A DNA stretch of 64,000 nt from assembly GCF_016086655.4 (NCBI RefSeq), contig NC_052136.2, positions 55,234,492-55,298,491 on the forward strand. Reading direction: 5' to 3'. Position numbers and translations under genes: made by a program. Shown here piece by piece: positions 1 through 12,500 of the stretch. Source of the stretch: Lepeophtheirus salmonis (taxonomy: Eukaryota > Arthropoda > Copepoda > Siphonostomatoida > Caligidae). The notes beneath the pieces were generated by a model. The model was not told where the DNA came from. It did not search any database and was given only the letters and a program-made list of their open reading frames with translations. Positions within the stretch are counted from its first letter, which is position 1; every line of letters begins with the position of its first letter.

Positions 1-1919
1 CTAGTCACAAAACTAGAGTCAGACTTTGCCGTCTTCTGAGCTTGCGACTTGATTAAGAATACTTCAAGCATTTTTATGTCAAATGGCAAACAAGCAAGTC
101 GCTTCCAAATGATTAAGTATATGAGTTTTTGTTAGCATTTATCAAACTTTGCCCGCATTCCAAAGTTGTTGCGTTTGAGATAACACAGATAAATACTTTA
201 ACCTGTTTACTGATGATCTATACAATTTTGATTTGTCCTTGTTAATTCAATTAAAAAGTGCGGAAAGACCTATGAATTCATTTTTACATTCACTAAAAAG
301 TTTTTTTTGGTAATTTACCTTAAACCATTTGGCCTATGGAGTGTTTGCCTTAAAACCATTTTACCTCAAGGATATTTAGCTTTGGGATATGAGATTTATA
401 CGTCTTGTTTGTTATTTTTGATTAAAGTTGATGTTCCCTATGTATTTTGTAATCAAAATATGTATTGCGTAATACTATAAAACGCATTGAATTGTTGTTT
501 TCTTCTGGAAAAATGATGGAATCATACCCTAACATTTCAATGCATATACCAACAAAATCTCACTATGTAATTAATTCAAACTAGATACAGAATAGGTAAT
601 AAAATTAGTACAATAAGAAAAATAAAATAACAAAAAACTCTGCGACAATTCGAATGAAAGAATTGGTAATCATATCTCCTTTAGTCATTATCATTAGATA
701 TGATGGATTATTCATACTAGAAAATGTTCATGGATTGACAAACAAGCATAATGCCAGGCAAGAACCATCACTATTCTACAGAAAACAAACATTTAATGCA
801 TTATATGATAATAAATATTAAATTCAAAGCCCGCTGACTTCCTATAATTTAGGTGGGTAAATTATAAGATTATTATAAATGAGTTAAAAATAACTTTAAA
901 ATTATTTGTAGGCTGTGTTAGAGGAAAGAAAGGGTTGAAATTCATTTATTCCAGAAGTGTTATTTTTCACAAAATGGAAGAATGAAATATAGACAATATT
1001 GTGAAAATGTTAATGAGAGGTATATTTACTTGTCATCAGACTTAACGAGAGCTAATACTATTATGCTGACAGTCAACAATTTATATACTTTTATCGATTG
1101 AAACCAAAATCTCAGGACGGTAGTTTTATCAAGAAATGAATGGTCTATTTTAAATAATAAACTAATTTTAGATCAATAAATTAATTATTTCACTATTTTA
1201 ACACTGAATTTGTTTTAAGTATTTTATCTGCATTTAAATTATTTTAAATGTTTGGTTGTTTGTTTTATGAGGTAATTATGTTGCTGTTTCTTTTATGTAT
1301 AAAAAATTCGGGGCCTTAAAAAACAAAAAATAACGGATTCATGTAGGTTAAATAGTTAGAAACGAAAATCGTGTGTATTTTGTGCATATATAAAAAAGAA
1401 ACAAAATACAAATTGTCATGTTAACTCTGAAAATTTGAAAAGGGTTTTGGAGGGGATCAGCTACAATCAGCTGTGACAAGGGAGGAGGGGATAAGGAAAT
1501 AAACAAAGAAATAGGCAAAGATTGCTCAAATATCGATCCCCAATTTTAATCTGAGTCAAACAAGGACTTACAATTATAACTCCCCAACCAATCTTCAGGG
1601 TTACGTTTTGTCTTTTATCAGTGCCCAGAAATATTCAATCAGATTTTGAATAAAAAGAATATAGTAGGAAAATAAGTTCACTACTCAGAAAATTCTATTA
1701 AAATTGTAATAAACTAATGCAATTCGTAAACTAAAGTACATTTGTACCTTATGTATTCTATATGAATAAAACAAAGTTTGTTTGTCTGTCCGTAAGAATA
1801 CATGAAAACGTGTCACCGGATTCATGGACTATAGTGTTCCATAATAATATCATAAACATATTTCCATCAAAGAAATAGCAATATAGTCGCATTAATGAAA
1901 TATTGCAGGTGTGTGCATA
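1..1919. other. AT-rich sequence without recognised gene
   Basis: I see no open frame with protein-like character and no RNA gene. The stretch is AT-rich with poly-A/T runs. A short TTTGTTTGTCTGTCCG motif lies near 1777, of the kind often found inside dispersed arthropod repeats, but no borders are visible around it. Confidence 0.6.
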
Positions 1920-1921
1920 TA

Positions 1922-2800
1922 CATGTGTGTGCGTCTAAAACTGAACACTCTGAAATTAAAAAAAATATTTAAATAATTCTGTAGTTTTTAAAGTGGTCGA
2001 CGAATTAATTTATTTAACATGAAAGATGAGAGTCTTAGACTCATGTCTATTCAATATGGCCGCCCATGTTCTCCACTACCAACTCCAGCCTGGAACAGAA
2101 TTCCTGCATGACTTGGCAATGAAGCTCTGGTCGAGGTTGGCTCAGGCATTCTGGAAGGCAGACTTCAGCTGGTCCTTGGATTTGTATTGGACTTCTGACA
2201 GCATCCCCTTTAAATGCCCAAACACTGCGATGTCAAGCGAGCTTTTCTTAAGCTTGTTGAGAAGAATCTTCGACTTTGTGAGGCGTTTTTCCTTGTCTAC
2301 AGGATTGAGGGCTTGACGAAGGGCTCTCTTGTAGACCTTAAGGACAAGATCTTTCTTAACTAGCTGGTCTATGGGCCTTCTGCTGACGTACAACTCCCTA
2401 GAGACGCTGCTGATGGTGACCTTGCCTCACTTGTCCTCGACAGACTTTTCACAGCAGCAAATATTTCGTCCAACCTTTGAGGCCCTGACTTAGATATTGT
2501 GGTCGCCTCAAGAGTCCCTTTGGCTACCACACTGTAAATGGTGGTGCGGCTGCATTTCAGAACCTTGGCAATTTCAGTGGGAGTTTTTCCCCTCGTGGAA
2601 AGTTCCAAAATTGTAACTCGACGTCTCTCCATATTATCGGCTGTTGTTTCACTATTGCTATTTAGATTTTGCTGCAGTTTTGTTTATAACTAGTCAAGAC
2701 CCTTGCCTTGAAGGATAAACTGGTTTCAACTCAATAAAATCACAAATATGTGCATGGCGTTAAATTTAAAGGAGTGTTCAGTTTTAGACGCACACACCTG
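1922..2800 (-). mobile_element. Mariner-A, internal-deletion derivative with both TIRs
   Basis: A complete but non-autonomous mariner-type element of 879 bp. The left end (1922-1950, starting CATGTGTGTGCG) and the right end (2772-2800, reverse complement starting CAGGTGTGTGCG) match at 28 of 29 positions. TA dinucleotides flank both ends (1920-1921 and 2801-2802), the expected mariner target duplication. Full mariner elements are about 1.3 kb, so roughly 0.4 kb is missing from the middle. The TIR is preceded on the left by a partial repeat of its own outer bases (near 1906-1919). The element could only have moved with transposase supplied in trans. Confidence 0.9.
2047..2632 (-). pseudogene. 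Mariner-A transposase, catalytic core deleted
   Basis: The frame opens with MERRRVTILELSTRGKTPTE, followed by an IAKVLKCSRTTIYSV-type helix-turn-helix: the N-terminal DNA-binding region of a mariner transposase. A frameshift near 2390 leads into a second piece with the second helix-turn-helix tail (RLTKSKILLNKLKKSS). This runs directly into the C-terminal segment LDIAVFGHLKGMLSEVQYKS and, after another shift, ends ...VVENMGGHIE and stop at 2047. The whole DDD catalytic region between these parts is absent. The remnant is about 195 codons, against roughly 340 in the family. It cannot be an active transposase, but it could still bind TIRs if expressed. Confidence 0.85.
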
Positions 2801-2802
2801 TA

Positions 2803-5800
2803 GCATCGAGCGTGTATCGAGGCACACTGTATATAGTGTTCCCTGTTGTATATCGTATATATATTTTAGGATATTTTCTTCTTTTTTTGCAAGCCAGTAG
2901 ATGCTATGATGCCTACAACTAGTGGCAAGTTGAAGTCGTGTGTTGACATGAATTCCAGCATGTCGCATTGAGCGGGAAAAAGCCGGGAAAAGCCCATGAA
3001 GTACTGGATGCTGGGTTGAAATTAATCCAGAATTCCTTGAATCCACCTAAAGACTGTGTTTCGTTTTTGTAGCTATTTTAAAGCTTCTTCTTTTTTTCAA
3101 AAGGAAAAAGAAGAATAGGAAATAATACGGATTATAATTCTTCCTCTCCTCTTCAACTTTTCTTGTGCTTCTTTTAACCAAGATAGTATGTAATAGAAGA
3201 GGGGAAAAATATAGAAAAATAAAAAGATTGTATTATTTTTTGTATTATCATATTTTTTTGGAGTTTGTTGTGGAGAAGGATATTAATGAAGAAGAAAATA
3301 TTATTCATGTAGATTGTATGTACATTGTACAGACATATTTATGATGTAGAATGAATAATCATTTCATTTTAGAGTGCATGGACATATGTATGAAAAGTTA
3401 ACATTATTATTCCGTCAGCGAATTTTAAAGTCTCTAATGAAATGACTGAAACGTTGTTCTTATCCTCAAAAATGAAAGTATGAACTGTATATATTGTACA
3501 TTAGAGCTCTTCGTTTTTCGTTTTTTTTAAATTTCGATGACGGATAGTGCTGAAAATTTGTCATGCAGTCTGAAAATTACATTATCCTGTAAAGTCATCT
3601 TTAGGTGACACATCTGAATCAAACTATGGAAAAAGACATGGAATCTCCATAGCTCATGGACGTCACGCTTGAGAGTTATTCTCTTGAACTTGATGTGTGT
3701 ACGTTCGCGCCCCGGTGATTCCTAGAGAACGAAATATGCTTTATGTATATGGATTTCACCTAAAGATTCCTATGTTAGACGGAGGAATTGTAATACTATA
3801 ATGTGTCCTTATACTTAATCAGTGCAACTCCATCTAACCAATTAAAGGAACATTAAAAAAATAAAAATTATGTAATCTCTTTTCTTATTAAATATAGATA
3901 CTAAAAAGATATTTTGAGTTATAATGTATAAAATAATTTTAATGGAAAAGAAATTTCAGCCTATAAAAAGGGTTTTAAAAGTTTTCTTCTAAAAAAATTT
4001 CTATTGAACAAAAAATGTTTGGGAAATTTGATTTCGTAGTGGGGGCTTTTTTTTTTACATTTTCAGAAAGGAAAGATCAAAATTTTCCCATGTTATTTTC
4101 TCTTTTTTCTTCATATGCTAAATATAGAAATAAAGTTTTTTCATATTTTTTATAGGTAAGAATAATGTTTGTCATAATTAATTTTTACCAAATAATGATG
4201 AATCAGCATTTTAATCTTTATTGACGAAATAAAGCACTTTACTCTCCTATCAAACTTTGAACTAGGTGTGCTACCGAAAGATGTTATAAGAAAATGAAAT
4301 TTTGGATGGGTTACTTTCTTAGCATATTACCACTTTTTCGAGGTAGTTGTATTCGAAATCGGAAAAAAACCACACTATTCTACATGGTACTGTGTGGTAT
4401 GTATATGTATTAAAATACTATTTTTCATAGATAACTTCACGTGACGTCATAATTTATATAAGTAAGTATGTTACGTTATTATGAAAGCTAGCAACGCCCC
4501 TGATAAAATAGCACAATAGCTCATTTGTGAAAGTCATTAAATGAAGTTTCTCTAAGATTTTTATTTTTACAAATGTGTCTATTTTGTATAATATTAAATA
4601 TTAATAGTTTTAACAGACAACAGAGTTGTTTGGCGTCGAAGAACAGATAAACTTCATTTTAACAATATGGTTGATTCATAAAAATGATAAAACCCCCAGA
4701 AATTATCAGTGTTACTCTACGTTTTTTGTGAGCACGCTCACACTCACTTAGTACATAAACATTCTCTCTTCAAGAATAAAATAATAGCTTCAGACAATTT
4801 AAACAAAAACAAACACATTTTTAAGCTTGACAACAATAAAAAAACTAACTAGCTATTAAAATTCTTAGGATTTACAACACTCAATTTTCTTTTCTTTTTT
4901 AATACGACGGACGCACACGCTTGTTTTTAAACTTCCTCGCAAGTCACATTCATTATTTTTTTTTTTTGTAAATATCTATTTTCACAAATTTGATCTACCT
5001 ATACACACACATTTTCATCAATACTATTTAAGTACAATCGAATGTATCTCTAAAAACTTTTAGTATATGTTTATGATATACTATTAATTATCATATAAAA
5101 ATTTGAGTGAAATTGAATAGGGACATTTTTTTGTTTTGTTTTTTGAGGTCAAAATATTGACCTCGTGACCTTATGCGTAGAACTCATTATTTTTTGACTT
5201 ATGCAATAAAATACAACAATAGGATAATACAATGATATATTAAATGGTTTTCAAAGTAAATCCTTATCTTTTATAAAATTCAAAATACAGCGATTTAAAA
5301 ATAGGGTATGTGGCGTCGAGGCCAAAGTGTAGAAGCCCGGAGTTCGGATCTAATGTTTTCAGTTTTTGTAACTCAAATTGTGTGGCATCTCTCTTATATT
5401 ATGAAGCGTATAGGTTGAAATAGTTGGAATAAGATGGTAAGTTCTTCTACTTTTAATAATTAATTTCCTTTACAAAGGCCACAATAAAAATTAAATAATT
5501 ATACCTTTTGTAGCATACATGGCTTCAAATCTACTTCTGGAGTTGTACACCTAAAAGGATAGTCAGATAGTTAAAACCCCCTATTGTGAACTTATTAAAA
5601 CATGGAATTTTGTCAAGTGAATCGCTTCTCTCTATTCCTGAAAAGTATATTTTAAAGAAAAAAAAACTTATCTGAGGAAAGACTAAAGCATCTTATGAAG
5701 AATGTCGTTACTTTACTTTCTTGTAATGAAAAATACAACTTTTTATAAAATCTATCAAAAAATGAAACGAACTTATTCAACACATAATTAATAAATATTC

Positions 5801-7639
5801 ATGTCACTTTATCCAAAGATTCTTCATCATTTTCTTTGCCATCTAATTATTCTGAAGAAGATACTCAACACTATTATTGTGTAATTTATGACAAGGTATC
5901 ACTCAACCTTAAGTTGTATAATTTTATTAATTTGTAATCCACCCCTTTTCTATTATTAGACTCAGCATGCTATTTTGATTATAAAAATAACTTATCAAAT
6001 CAATTTTATCCAGAACAAGGATTCCCCTATGAATATGCAACTGATGTCTTTAAATCACAGACGAAGAGTTTGATTTGCACAGTAAATATTTGAAAAATAT
6101 TTAAAAAATGTGAAAATTGTAAACATTGTAGGAAATAATATCTTAAAAATTCGCGCAAAAGATGTTTATGTACAAAATACAACTGATAACTTCTTGATGG
6201 AATTAATGTACATATTATGTAAATATGATTTTTTGTGTTATGGGACAAAATTTTTAATAATTTACAATTTAAAAACAATTTCTAGGGAATTACATCTATA
6301 TTTCGAATTTTCAACAAATGCCATTTATCCTTCAATATCAGGGGTTTTTTTTTTCTCTTCATCTACGTATTCTACGTCATTTCTAACTCTGTTAAAAAAT
6401 AGTGAACATTTTTTCTTGATTACTGACATTGAGATCGACGATATTGCTTTATATGAGGTAGTTTAAATGATTGAGATTGGGCGTAAGCTAGTTCTATAGA
6501 AATTAAATACATAGAAAATTACACTTAAATTTACTTTTAACAATTCATAAGATCCTAATTAACTCCTTAATGAATTATTTTTTTTAATTTATTTTAATAG
6601 CAAATATGCAAGGGGAAATAACATTAAATAATGAATATTGAAAAAAATAATTTTTTTTTTATATATTATGATTTATCAATTGAATTAGATCCATTGAGAG
6701 GTCAATATTTTAAATTTAGCAATTCGAGATATGATATTTTCGATGAAGGAATTAAACTGTATAATTATTTTTTTCCATTGTTATTTTTATTATGAATGTA
6801 CATATTTATGTTTTTTATAATATTTAAAATATTATATTTAGTATTCTAATAATAATTCCAATCATTAATTTATTTGTATTGTTTATTTTTAAATTTATGT
6901 ATAATTTTTTAATAATCCAAGAATATACCTATTCAAAGAAAAGAATAAGTAATAATTATTGAGTATTTATTCTAAATCAATTGAGTTTTATACCTAAAGG
7001 GTAATTAAACTTCAATTATATTTTCATACGGAAAAATTTATGGATAATCATTTCATACATATATTTTCTAAAATGCCCCAAGATGTAATTTTTTAAATAT
7101 AAACCTAACGTACCAACTATTTAATTAATATGATGACTCATGTTAAAATTGGGTCTAATGGTCTGAAATTAATAAAGATTCATCTTTTGCAAACAAACAA
7201 AGCTTAATTAAAACTGGTTTACAGTATAACATCACTTAAAGTAGACAAGAAAATATTCTATTATTATTTTTAGTATAAAATATAAAACCATTTATTCAAG
7301 ATATTCCTAAAGTTACAAATAAAATATGTTTTGAATTCAAAATACATGCTTAAGTAATAATGTGACTAGCATGTAGGGAGTGTATATTTAATGAATAAAT
7401 TTACCATTCTGAACCTTTAAATTCTCTATTAGGCAGCATTCATAACTGGTTTTTAAATCCATTACTAAATTTAAATATTGATTCAAAAGATAATACTAAT
7501 AATGTCAATTTATTGAGCTCAGAGAGCAAAATTTATATTTAACTAGTCTTATAATTTAAGATTGATATACATGAAATGATATAATTTAAAAAAGTAAACA
7601 CTTTAAATTAAATAAAAGTAGTCACAAATGTTAGGTATT
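2803..7639. other. AT-rich intergenic sequence, no recognised gene
   Basis: No recognisable coding region, RNA gene or bounded repeat. A weak tRNA-like A/B-box pair near 5310-5345 and a 118-codon frame at 6110-6466 were considered and rejected (listed separately). Poly-T and TA-rich tracts are common throughout, for example near 4045, 4950 and 6650. Confidence 0.55.
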
Positions 7640-7644
7640 ATCCC

Positions 7645-7720
7645 TTTTATACTAGCTAAGGATTACCCGGCTTTGCTCGGGCTAAGAAGGGAAAGGGAAA
7701 TCACATTGAAAATGGTCAAA
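7645..7720 (+). repeat. Dispersed repeat start, copy 1 (CGGCTTTGCTCGG motif)
   Basis: A short GC-richer block containing GATTACCCGGCTTTGCTCGG, followed by an AAATCACATT-type segment. The same arrangement recurs at 56231-56305 (GGTTACCTGGTGTTGCTCGG, then AAATCACATTCATAATTG). Both are preceded by ATACTAG/TTACTAG. The shared sequence looks like the conserved end of a dispersed element of unknown class. I did not find a matching opposite end. Confidence 0.6.
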
Positions 7721-7861
7721 TTAATTAAGAAAATATTCAGAAAATACTTCTATATACTAATAATTATAATATGAATGTTTCGTTGTTGTCGAAAAAGATC
7801 CTGATAATTATATTTCTCTTGGATTTTTCAGACTATATAAATCTGGTTAAGTAAGGTAATT

Positions 7862-8399
7862 TACAACGTCTCAACATATCCACTTGTCCAGCCTTGAAAA
7901 AGAACAGATACATTTTCCTTCCATTAGAGACTACAACACAGAAGACCATTGTTAGGTCTGAATATTTGGTGGGGTAAGCCCCTTGGACCTCTACTTTTGT
8001 TTCACAAGCCAGCGGTTGTGGAATTGATCAACTGTGAAAATCTTTTTGTCCAAGAAAATTTTCCATTTGCCTTTATTCATGTGATGATTTTCTTGAACCT
8101 CTCGAGCCTCCCAGCTTTCATGCCCTCTATCAGAAGGTGGCTTAGGGTCTTTGAGAAATAAACTAATTCCAAGTTGTGTTTTATGTCTCTCCTGATGTCT
8201 TAGTCGTTGGCGAGGGATTCATTGACTTAGTGGGATCCTTCTTTATATTCTTTTGCAAACTTAACAATAACTTCGTATCCCTTTTTAAATTATGCCCTCC
8301 ACTTTCTGACATCCTGGAGAGGTCTTCTCAAATGTTTTTCATCTTGGCCAACTTAAAAACTAAGCGTCTAGAACGCTTAACAATGTCCGTAATATTCAT
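7862..8399 (-). pseudogene. Mariner-B transposase, N-terminal and central part
   Basis: Read on the minus strand, several frames join into a mariner transposase. It opens MNITDIVKRSRRLVFKLAK (first helix-turn-helix), then SGGHNLKRDTKLLLSL, NIKKDPTKSMN, a second helix-turn-helix tail (SKTLSHLLIEGMKAGRLERF), DKKIFTVDQFHNRWLVK, and finally VVVSNGRKMYLFFFKAG. The last two correspond to the SDEK-FTVD and GVVSSDGKKMPPFFFK signatures of mariner. At least three frameshifts and several stops break it. The second and third catalytic aspartates are not present: the copy ends just after the KMPPFFF-like motif. The 18.1-kb remnant belongs to the same family. Confidence 0.75.
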
Positions 8400-8582
8400 C
8401 ACATAAACTCCAGCAGCTACGAGATCTAAATAAATATCAAAAACTAATCCCTAAACCTTTTCATGGTAATTAGAAAATAAACATTAATTAAGAGTCCATG
8501 TTTTACTGTACAAAACCAAATAACTTGAAAATTTACACTCAAAATAAATGTTATTTTTTACTTTTTTTCATAAAAATAAAAA

Positions 8583-9072
8583 AGGGGAACAATTTTGCAG
8601 TGGGAGAAATTTGGTGCAAATGAATTGAATACAGTAATCGAGTTAGTCCATGAGCGCAAAAAACAAAAACAGATCTCAGTTTTTCTTTCAGTCCTCTGAA
8701 TTCCGAAATATCTGGGATTATAGTAATTTGGTACTATTATCGTTCTTGCTCATTTTTTACCCTTAAAACAATCACCAATTTAAAAGTAAGATAAATAAAA
8801 CTTATGTAAAAGTGCTTTTATTGCTTCTGTATCTTGTTCTGAATTCGATATATTTCTTTTTTTAGGTTGAAAAATGATGAAAAACGACACTTTTCTCTTG
8901 AGCCTTATAACTTATTCATGATATATAGTGGTGAGGAATATCATACCTTATATAATAGAAAATATTCAATGTATAATTTAAAAAAAAAAAGATTTGTTTA
9001 AAAAATATCCATTTTATAAAGGGTTTTGTTCCATATTATAGTGCTCCCACTTTTTATGGGGGTGTACTAGCA
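8583..9072 (+). repeat. Dispersed repeat R1, copy 1 (left arm only)
   Basis: This segment aligns along its length with 39454-39925. Shared landmarks are AGGGGAACAATT at the start, a GATCTCAGTTTTTCT block, TATTATCGTTC, TTACCCTTAAAACAAT, and GATATATTTC near 8850. The end (TTTTATGGG...CTAGCAAATAGTCAAC) is interrupted here by the GC-rich insert at 9073-9511. The 39.5-kb copy has the same CTAGCAAATAGTCAAC uninterrupted, so it serves as an empty site. After 9537 similarity to the other copy stops, so this copy has only one arm of the long inverted repeat seen at 39.5-40.2 kb. Confidence 0.8.
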
Positions 9073-9511
9073 CAGGGGTTCCCAAACTTTTCAGCCTGCG
9101 ACCCCCAAAATAACGGTGCCAGAGACTGGCGACCCCCAACAACACTGGAGGTGGATTATAATGTTGCGCACAGCCACGCGCACATGCACTATGCGTGCGT
9201 GCGTGCTTGTGCGTGTCTGTTCTCCCAGACAGCGTGCGCACACACAGGCCACGGGGCCCCGCTCACTCGACCAGAGAGACGCACACAGTGAGATCAGAGC
9301 TCGTTCACGTGAAGCAGCCGATCAGTGACTGACTGCTTCTTAACAGTTGAAACAGTGAAAACACAGAGTCTCTCTGGTCACAGCTGCTCAGAGATCAGCG
9401 CCGCAGCTTCTTGAACAGAGCAGAAGCTACTGGTGGTTTGTACCGAGTTTCTGTGTCCTCCTCCAGTCCGACCTGCTCTCACGTTTAGTTTTAATATTTC
9501 GTAGTAATAGT
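9073..9511 (+). mobile_element. GC-rich hAT-like insert inside repeat R1
   Basis: A 439-bp block of much higher GC and CpG content than its surroundings. It starts CAGGGGTTCCCAAACTTTTC, a typical hAT-superfamily terminus, followed by CGACCCCCAAAATAACGG. It interrupts repeat R1, whose other copy at 39.9 kb is uninterrupted. ACTAGCA occurs at both borders (9066-9072 and 9513-9519), consistent with a 7- to 8-bp target duplication. The expected inverted terminus (GGGAACCCCTG) is missing on the right, so it is either one-ended or rearranged. No transposase is encoded. From memory, this terminus resembles hAT elements common in bony fish. That likeness was not checked here. Confidence 0.65.
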
Positions 9512-9536
9512 AACTAGCAAATAGTCAACAGTATCA

Positions 9537-10763
9537 TAATATTTTTTCCTGTGTCAATGTCAATTTCATGACGTCTTGCCTTGTAAAAGACGATCGGGGC
9601 AATCGAAGGAAAATACTTCTAACTAGATCATACATCTCAAGAGACGTTCGAATTCGGATTCTAAATTCCACAAGGGATGACGGTAGGAGAATTTATCCAT
9701 AAAAACTACCAGACATATATAAGGGAATAGAGTGGACTCCTTCCTTGGAAATGAGATAACAGCATCGAAATAATACAACAATCTATTCACGATGAGTAGA
9801 GAATTTTAATATTTCATGATGACCAGATCCGTATACCTACGTTTGTGGTTGGTCTAAATAAGTGTGCAATTTTAATAAAGGTCACAAACTCAATGGATCT
9901 AAACCTATGAGACTTTTATTTGAAGGGAAGGATTACTAATAAGTATATTACGAATCCTCATGTTAATATCTAGTCTTAGAAGTCTGTCATTGTCAAGAAA
10001 ATTACAAATTTAGATTCTATGGAGGTAAACAGGGTTTTTAAATCTTTCAAACGCCATGTAAAAGTTATTGTGAAATCAAAGGTAGAACATAAACTGGATG
10101 TTATAACTAGGGACGGTATTTTTGAAGAGTAGAAGGAGAAAGCGAGAGTAATACTAATGGTATTACTTAATTTAGACTTTTTAACTTCAGCTACCTGTTA
10201 TATGATTGGGTGGCGGTTGATGGAGGGGGGTGATAAAATGAATTACTGTTATTAAAAAAATTTACATTAAAAGTAGCATTAGTTAAAGGAAAAGATATTA
10301 TACTTATACTTAATTATGATATTTTTTAATGCAGCTAAGTTAAGTGGAAATTATTCCTTCAAGGTTATATGTTAACACCACGATGATATATTTAAGAATA
10401 AAAAAAAAATAGATACAAAATCTCACCAACCGTCTTTCCCTTTCACATCTATAAACTGTGTTTTTTCTCTACCAAACATAATCCCTTGTTATAAGTTACC
10501 CTCTCGTTATGAATGATTAAGTTTTTGTAAACGCATACTAAAGTAACAATATATATGTAAAGGATGTAAAATACTGATTATATTCTAGATTAATAAGTAA
10601 TAATAAGAAAAAGGAGAAGAAATCAACTTGATCAAATCAAACTTCAACAGTACTTCCTCCTTTAACGAAAGAAAAAGAAAATAAAAATGTCCATTTTTCT
10701 TTTGTCTAGTATAAAAGAAAATAAACAAAAAATAATCAAGGAATATAAACAACAGTAATTAAT
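9537..10763. other. Non-repetitive AT-rich stretch, no recognised gene
   Basis: No bounded element was seen. One frame, about 9978-10127 on the plus strand (including MEVNRVFKSFKRHVKVIV), has protein-like composition for about 50 codons before a stop, and could be a scrap of an unrecognised coding sequence. Nothing else is supported. Confidence 0.5.
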
Positions 10764-11686
10764 TTATAAAATGGATCTTGTACAGCGCAGAGATTCTGGT
10801 CGGATCCTGGCGATTCCAAAAGAAGAACAGAGTTTATCTTTGGAGACATTGTCGACTCTGGCCCCCAAGTCCAATTTAAAATAACGATCGTATTTTCTCA
10901 GGATTTTAAAAAGGACCCAAGAATGTTGGAGAAAGAGAGGTTCTGATTGCGTATTTTTAACAAAAACGTAGTCAGCCTTACTCAGACGATTTTCGAAAGT
11001 TTCTCTATGGGTTACTCGGGATGGAACGTGAGCCACCTTCTCCATCGTCTCGAAGAAGCACCCCACATCGGCATCTACCTTAGGAATAGGATACGAATCG
11101 AAGAAGCCTGAAGGATCTGTGGAACCATTCAATAAGCCCGTTTGATTCAGAATGATATGATGTGGTCGTCCTATTCGCGATTCCAAGTGCCCTGCAAACA
11201 CCCATTCAAATAGCCCTTGTGAATTGCGCCCCCCCTATCTGACACAATGGTGTCAGGTACTCCAAATCTTGATATCCAACCGTCCAAGAAAGCTCCAGCT
11301 ACTGTAGAGGTGATATCTGGTATTGACATCACTTCCGGCCACCTCGTATACCGATCGATTATAGTCAGGGCATAGCACTGTCCTTTGACGAGTGTGAACG
11401 GGCCAATTATATCAATGGGGATGAAAGCAAGTCTCGCTGATGGTGGATCGAAAGAGGAAGTGGGATTGAATGTTCTAAAAGGCTTCGTATGTTGACATGC
11501 GACACATTCTTCAATGATTTTTTTAATATAAAAACGTAATTTAGGCCAAGCGTAGAAAAGGGAGACCCTTCTTACAGTCTCTTTGAATCCCGGATGGTTA
11601 TCTTTGTGGCTTGAATGAATAATTCGTTGGTGAATTTCTTGAGAGGGCACTAAGACACGATAAGTCTTCGTTGCCCAATCCTGCAA
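10764..11686 (-). pseudogene. Gypsy G1 integrase (copy 1)
   Basis: Integrase would insert the reverse-transcribed element into host DNA. The first frame (11171-11686) has the N-terminal HHCC zinc-binding region ending CVACQHTK. The catalytic core follows, with one aspartate in PIDIIGPF and the second in VSDRGG. A frameshift near 11190 separates these from the catalytic glutamate motif (NGLIEWFHRSF), which is read in another frame. The last frame (10764-11201) carries the C-terminal domain: LSKADYVFVKN, PFKILRKYDRYFKLDL and VDNVSKDKL match the usual valine-phenylalanine and VSxDRLK signatures. All three integrase domains are therefore visible, split by at least one frameshift. Confidence 0.88.
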
Positions 11687-11699
11687 GTAAAGTTCCTGA

Positions 11700-12500
11700 A
11701 AAATACTTGAGATAAGGTTTAACTTTAAAATTTAGGGTCATGGAGTCTTTGATCGTCAATAACATTAATTTTTCTGAAACATTCTCAATCTTGCAATTAA
11801 ACTCTGCTACATATGTAAATGTACTGAATTGTATTGGAGTCCAGGAGGGATTGCGGATATCTATTGCCGATACTAAAGGCTTATTATCTGTGAATACTGT
11901 AAAATGTCGTCCATCCAATGCTCACAAAAAGTGTTTAATGCTTTCCTTAATACAAAGTAATTCCTTATCAAAAGTTGAATATTTATTTTGCGTTTCAGAT
12001 AAGGCTTTAGACCAAAATGCAAAATGCTAGTGGTTGCCAGTGCCCATTCTCTTTTTGTTCCTGAACTGCTCCCATTTAAGTATCAGATGCATTTGTTGTA
12101 AGGGATAAAAGTAACGAGTTGTCTCGAAATGAAAGTTGAGTACTTGAGGATAAACTGTGTTTTATACCTTGAAAAGCTCTTCCACTTTCCTCATTCCATA
12201 TGAGTTTAACTTTTTTTCTTTAAAATTGAATATAACATCACTGTCCATTTTGACAAATTTTTGATGAATTGTGAATAGAATTAAGCCATGCCTAAAAATC
12301 TCTGTAAATTATCTTTCCATTTTGAAGGTGAAATTCTTGCAATAGCTTCAACTTTCGATTTAAGAGGTTTAAAACCCTCTGGTGAAATAGAATGTCCAAG
12401 GAACTCAACAGAGTCTCTGAAAAACTCGAATTTTTCAAGAGAAAATACAAGCCGTAAGTCTTAAGCTTCAACAAAACTGTGTTAATGAACTGTGTCAAAA
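11700..12500 (-). pseudogene. Gypsy G1 reverse transcriptase end and RNase H (copy 1)
   Basis: From 12500 downward the minus strand reads FSETLLSSLDILFHQRVLN. Shifting frame recovers RDSVEFLGHSISPEGFKPL, the conserved end of the Gypsy reverse transcriptase thumb. ARISPSKWKDNLQRFLGMA follows, and after further breaks VFTDNKPLVSAIDIRNPSWT (RNase H, 11598-11918 frame). The last of these contains the conserved TDxKPL aspartate. Compared with copy 2, which keeps a 231-codon open frame over the same region, this copy has several extra stops and small deletions. The palm (YxDD) is not present. Confidence 0.8.

Noticed and set aside
5308..5345. tRNA- or SINE-like A box (TGGCGTCGAGG) and B box (GTTCGGATCT)
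   Set aside because: The boxes are only about 20 bases apart, too close for a tRNA promoter, and no cloverleaf or repeat copy is visible.
6110..6466. 118-codon plus-strand open frame
   Set aside because: Very AT-rich codon composition, no motif, and frames of this length are expected by chance in DNA of this composition. An opposing 83-codon frame overlaps it.
9014..9328. Overlapping open frames in the GC-rich insert
   Set aside because: They lie in the non-coding end of a hAT-like element. The frames are a result of low stop-codon density in GC-rich sequence.
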